DNA of 64,000 bases from Schistosoma haematobium (Eukaryota > Platyhelminthes > Trematoda > Strigeidida > Schistosomatidae): NCBI RefSeq assembly GCF_000699445.3, contig NC_067201.1, forward strand, positions 15,555,501-15,619,500, written 5' to 3'. Within the stretch, counting starts at the first letter, position 1; each line of letters opens with the position of its first letter. The translations under genes and the position numbers were made by a program. The notes beneath the pieces are model-generated. The model saw nothing but the letters and a program-made list of their open reading frames with translations, did no database searches and was not told the origin of the DNA. This document shows, piece after piece, positions 61,972-64,000 of this stretch.

Positions 61972-62523
61972 ATTTATGTATAGTTTAAATTGATCGACAC
62001 ATACCCACACCAGTTTCCTGTTTCTTCTTCCCACAGGATGCAGAAGTAACCCACCGGAGGTAGTACCCAAATAATCGATCATTTCCCAAACCACAAAAAT
62101 TACATTTTGCCGGAGTTAGCTTCTGTCCTTCCGAAATATTCGCCGTATCAGAGGAGGAGTAATCTGATACATTGACAAGAGGAATAAGCTCCCATAGAGC
62201 AGAATCATAGACATCACATGATGGGTGATTAGGTGACTTCGTCCACCAAACAGAAATATACGACCTTGGTGACTAGTAAGACATGCGAAATCACGAGGTA
62301 AAGGAGTTCTAGGATGGGATGTTTGATCATGTGATATGTTATCATTCCAATGCCATTCAAATATTTTTGCGGAGTCTATACCGAATTGTCGACTCCTATT
62401 CGTATCGAATGGAATGCTAAGGGAAAGATCTGAAAACGATAACAAATCATCACGAATTTCTATACGTGTCCAGTTCCAAGTAATGAAATCCAGTCGATAA
62501 ACTGAATTGTCATAATTATTAAA
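50584..62523 (-). CDS. Kelch-repeat protein with Asn/Ser-rich C-terminal region (5' end outside model)
   Basis: Exons in transcript order: 62523-62005, 59008 to about 58703, 55734-55318, 54329-53630, 52732-51780, 50908-50584. Kelch blades: VYRLDFITWNWTRIE with RIFLFGG; DVYDSALWELIPL; a VWIIRHP region; NLYIAFGA with DVWRFNLSTLSWIQL; ARRRAVACLY with RVFVFGG. The last four joins agree in phase (1, 1, 2, 1), each with GT-AG. Kelch propellers bind partner proteins, often in ubiquitin ligases or at actin; no F-box or BTB is visible. The C-terminal 650 residues are unrecognised and hold Asn, Ser and Asp runs coded by TTA/ATT-type repeats. Two apparent single-base frameshifts occur (about 62,235 and in a six-T run at 50,701). 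The first junction is uncertain in phase. More 5' exons must lie beyond 62,523. Confidence 0.7.
53212..53575 (-). repeat. SINE family S2, partial copy in a Kelch intron
   Basis: Shares words with 46,790-47,150: the TTTATTTATT tail, GTACAA, GTAGCCGGTGACCA / GTTAGCCAGTTACCA and GGTTCGTA with ATTTGTTCC / ATTCGTTCC. The tRNA head is missing. Confidence 0.5.
54700..54885 (-). repeat. Hammerhead SINE, decayed copy
   Basis: On the minus strand a degenerate tRNA head (GGATGCCGACCCAGTAGTCTG) is followed by CGCTACTGAGGAGTCCCATATT. The CTGAGGA core survives, but GAAAC has become GAGAC and stem II is lost, so it is inactive. Confidence 0.6.
56130..56503 (+). repeat. RTE-like retrotransposon 3' tail with TAAG repeat
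   Basis: This GC-rich block includes GTGTCCCACATTGTACG, TTTACCCGGGCTTGGGACC and TTTAGGCGGCCTATGC, and ends in a GTAA-type tandem repeat at 56,487-56,502. A simple-repeat end is typical of RTE-clade insertions. Confidence 0.65.
56504..57314. other. Unassigned intronic AT-rich DNA
   Basis: A TA-rich run lies at 57,021-57,045. The 75-codon plus frame at 57,075, rich in Lys and Glu, has no family match and lies antisense in the Kelch intron. Confidence 0.3.
57315..57475 (+). repeat. SINE family S2, 3' fragment
   Basis: It is the reverse complement of 46,795-46,890, sharing GCGCCACAC and the CACATAAA-GGTACAA region. It ends in AAATAAATAATAAAATAAAC, the expected tail. Confidence 0.6.
57715..58085 (+). 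pseudogene. RTE-like element, 3' coding fragment (plus strand)
   Basis: Reading through stops gives a DASEALFVY trace, then GTYGKSIDKV, then LGHVSRMLNKHLPRCTVMA, KTMVGQTRIWDQF and NSLTIELNCVG. This is the conserved C-terminal end of schistosome RTE-like polyproteins (LGHVLRM..LPRRAM...GGQTKTWHQSLKSLT). Strongly decayed. Confidence 0.6.
58105..58680. other. Unassigned intronic DNA
   Basis: A 77-codon plus frame at 58,356-58,589 has no recognised family and lies antisense next to a Kelch exon; it is left unassigned. Confidence 0.3.
59009..59880. other. Kelch intron, left part, unassigned
   Basis: No exon, RNA gene or repeat is recognised. Confidence 0.3.
59880..60810 (-). mobile_element. RTE-like element, 3' fragment (minus strand)
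   Basis: Two frames, 60,801-60,568 and 60,366-60,124, read GGEVVERVDNFTYLRSLIS, RIPKARLAFANLPHLWR, then LRWLGHVLRMPEYRLPRRAM, GGQTKTWHQSLKSLTS and GPRDYRNRWLETL. This is the thumb and C-terminal region of a schistosome RTE-like polyprotein. The copy is truncated upstream of about 60,810, has stops between the frames, and lies in the same orientation as the Kelch gene inside its intron. Confidence 0.8.
61376..61880 (+). pseudogene. RTE-like RT N-terminal fragment (plus strand)
   Basis: Degenerate reading gives FLKKDGTMIHSQPKKLERW, then DEHFEK and, further on, TLEIFKYCGRVLAVKIPE, matching the start of the RTE reverse transcriptase domain (RWAEHFE...GPDGLAPEVFKYGG). It breaks into noise near 61,880. 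Confidence 0.55.
61924..61966. repeat. (TA)n microsatellite
   Basis: About 21 uninterrupted TA units lie inside the Kelch intron, next to exon 62,005-62,523. Confidence 0.95.
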
Positions 62524-63800
62524 CTGAAAGATAAAATATTTAGAAGAATTTGATAAATGAGATGTTTTAGTGAGGAAAAATGGAACTTTATTTTTCGAAG
62601 GCTTATTATTCAAAGTTTAGTTAATGTACTTGGTTTTATGGTCGTCGAGATCGGCTCAATTTTGAGATAGATTTTTTACGAATTAACTAATACTGAAAAA
62701 CTACTGAGAACCAGAATGCACTAAGCAGCCGTTCTGTCTTAGTTTTAGTAGTGCACACCTATAACTCAGCTGGAGGTAGAACTCTCTAGATATTCAGATC
62801 TAAGTGATTAAGGTCTCATTGAACAAAAATTTAACGGTTAACATTTTAAATTCAAATCAGTTCGTAATAAAACGTGACGATCATGAAGTGTCACTAACGA
62901 TCCATGTATCACCTCAGAATGGTGGAATCGCATCAGTCACAACAATTGCCGTTTATATGAACATCTAGTTTACCTATAGCTAAGCAGATAAAATGGTTTC
63001 TGTACTTACACAATTATTTGAAAAATTAGGAGGGAGGTCCAACAGACATATAGCAAAATGAAGAAAATGCTAGAGATTAGTAATGCCTTTACATATTAAA
63101 CTTAGACTACATATAACTGTAAAACGGGTTTTGTATCTAACTAAAGATAGACAGTAAGACAGGCCATGAAAAGGTTGGCGGTAATTATTTATCAGTAGTT
63201 TATCCGTCTTTACATCAAACAAAAAGATTGGTACGATATCATACAAGGATATGTAATACATGTAGTGTTTAAATAGTACGAACCATACAGAATAACAAGT
63301 CTATAATTTTCTGATTTGTAGTCTAGGTAAAATATTAATATAAAATACTACAGTGGAGTCCTAAATATATCCACAGGTTTTCGGTGCAAAGAGCTGAAAA
63401 CGTAATTGATGATAACTTTGAAACGATGTATTGACACCTTGTTCACTGTTCGGACCACTCATAGATCGGTCATTGATAGTTAACACACTTTTGTACTATT
63501 GAGACGCACAAGCTGCCAAACAACCATAAAAAGTAAACTCTCCCTAAAATATGGAGTTTTGCAGATAAGACTTTAGTAAACATTGAGCTTAACAACAATA
63601 GGTAAGAGGTTAATGTAGTCACAAACGAGAGGCTTATCACAAAAATAAATTGACACTTATTTATTTACGCTGAAGAACTGACTTACATTCAGTCACTAAG
63701 CGTCAGAAATACAATTTTCTACACGTTGAGATGTTACAAAACTACACTTACTATTACATTGATAGTTGTTATTTAGTTGCTGGGAAAAACCTCTATATTA
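62524..63800. other. Unassigned AT-rich DNA, probably further Kelch intron
   Basis: The acceptor at 62,523 (TTTCAG) shows that an upstream exon must exist at higher coordinates. I find none with a clear kelch motif here. Confidence 0.35.
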
Positions 63801-63806
63801 GTACAT

Positions 63807-63917
63807 AAAAATAATAATAATAATAATAATAATAATAGCTTTTATTCAATATTATTTGTGTAGTACAGATATGGAATTGTGAGCATACAATATCTCAATA
63901 ATTTTTGTTTTAAACTT

Positions 63918-63957
<40 letters not shown>
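63807..63957. repeat. (AAT)n and (TA)n microsatellites
   Basis: An AAT run lies at about 63,809-63,836 and a TA run at 63,921-63,957. Confidence 0.95.
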
Positions 63958-63961
<4 letters not shown>

Positions 63962-64000
63962 TAAAATGAGTAAATAAACATATATATAATCCAATGAACT

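Noticed and set aside
1..64000. CRISPR arrays, bacterial promoters or operons
   Set aside because: No regularly spaced repeats with spacers exist; the introns, SINEs and poly(A) signals show eukaryotic nuclear DNA.

Overview
The window is AT-rich, intron-rich eukaryotic DNA from a blood fluke, almost certainly genus Schistosoma. The evidence is the mix of repeats (degenerate CR1-like and RTE-like non-LTR elements, Gypsy fragments, tRNA-headed SINEs carrying a hammerhead ribozyme) and genes with tiny 5' introns and large later introns. I cannot name the species from the sequence alone. There are no bacterial operons, no CRISPR array and no rRNA.

Layout. 0-4.4 kb: repeat debris, including a non-LTR 3' tail. 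4.45-4.96 kb (-): an intact single-exon PLAC8-type cysteine-rich gene with a poly(A) signal. 5-25 kb: a transposon graveyard. It holds a CR1-like element at 7.65-10.7 kb, a second non-LTR element at 11.5-14.1 kb split by a solo LTR, a dispersed repeat present in inverted copies at 5.7 and 15.3 kb, a reverse-strand ORF1-like remnant at 17.4-19 kb, and a pair of 384-bp LTRs at 22.2 and 24.8 kb around a non-coding interior. 25.75-46.25 kb (+): a 15-exon gene that I assembled by splice phase into a 537-residue HORMA-PHD-winged-helix protein of the Hop1/HORMAD family (meiotic chromosome axis). Its introns host hammerhead SINEs (34 kb) and a dead Gypsy pol gene (42.4-45.1 kb). 46.3-50.4 kb: SINEs and unassigned DNA. 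50.58-62.52 kb (-): a multi-exon Kelch-repeat gene with a long Asn/Ser-rich C-terminal part. It is open at its 5' end within this window and carries two apparent single-base frameshifts. RTE-like fragments lie in and beside its introns. 62.5-64 kb: AT-rich DNA and microsatellites.

Most noteworthy are three items. First, the HORMAD gene has five introns of 33-41 bp and an 11-bp exon, all consistent in phase and matched by homology. Second, two direct hammerhead ribozymes lie exactly 400 bp apart, and one has all three helices and an intact core. Third, the young-looking LTR pair has no recognisable coding capacity between its LTRs. Exon models are my own reading of splice signals, phase and family resemblance, and have not been tested against RNA.
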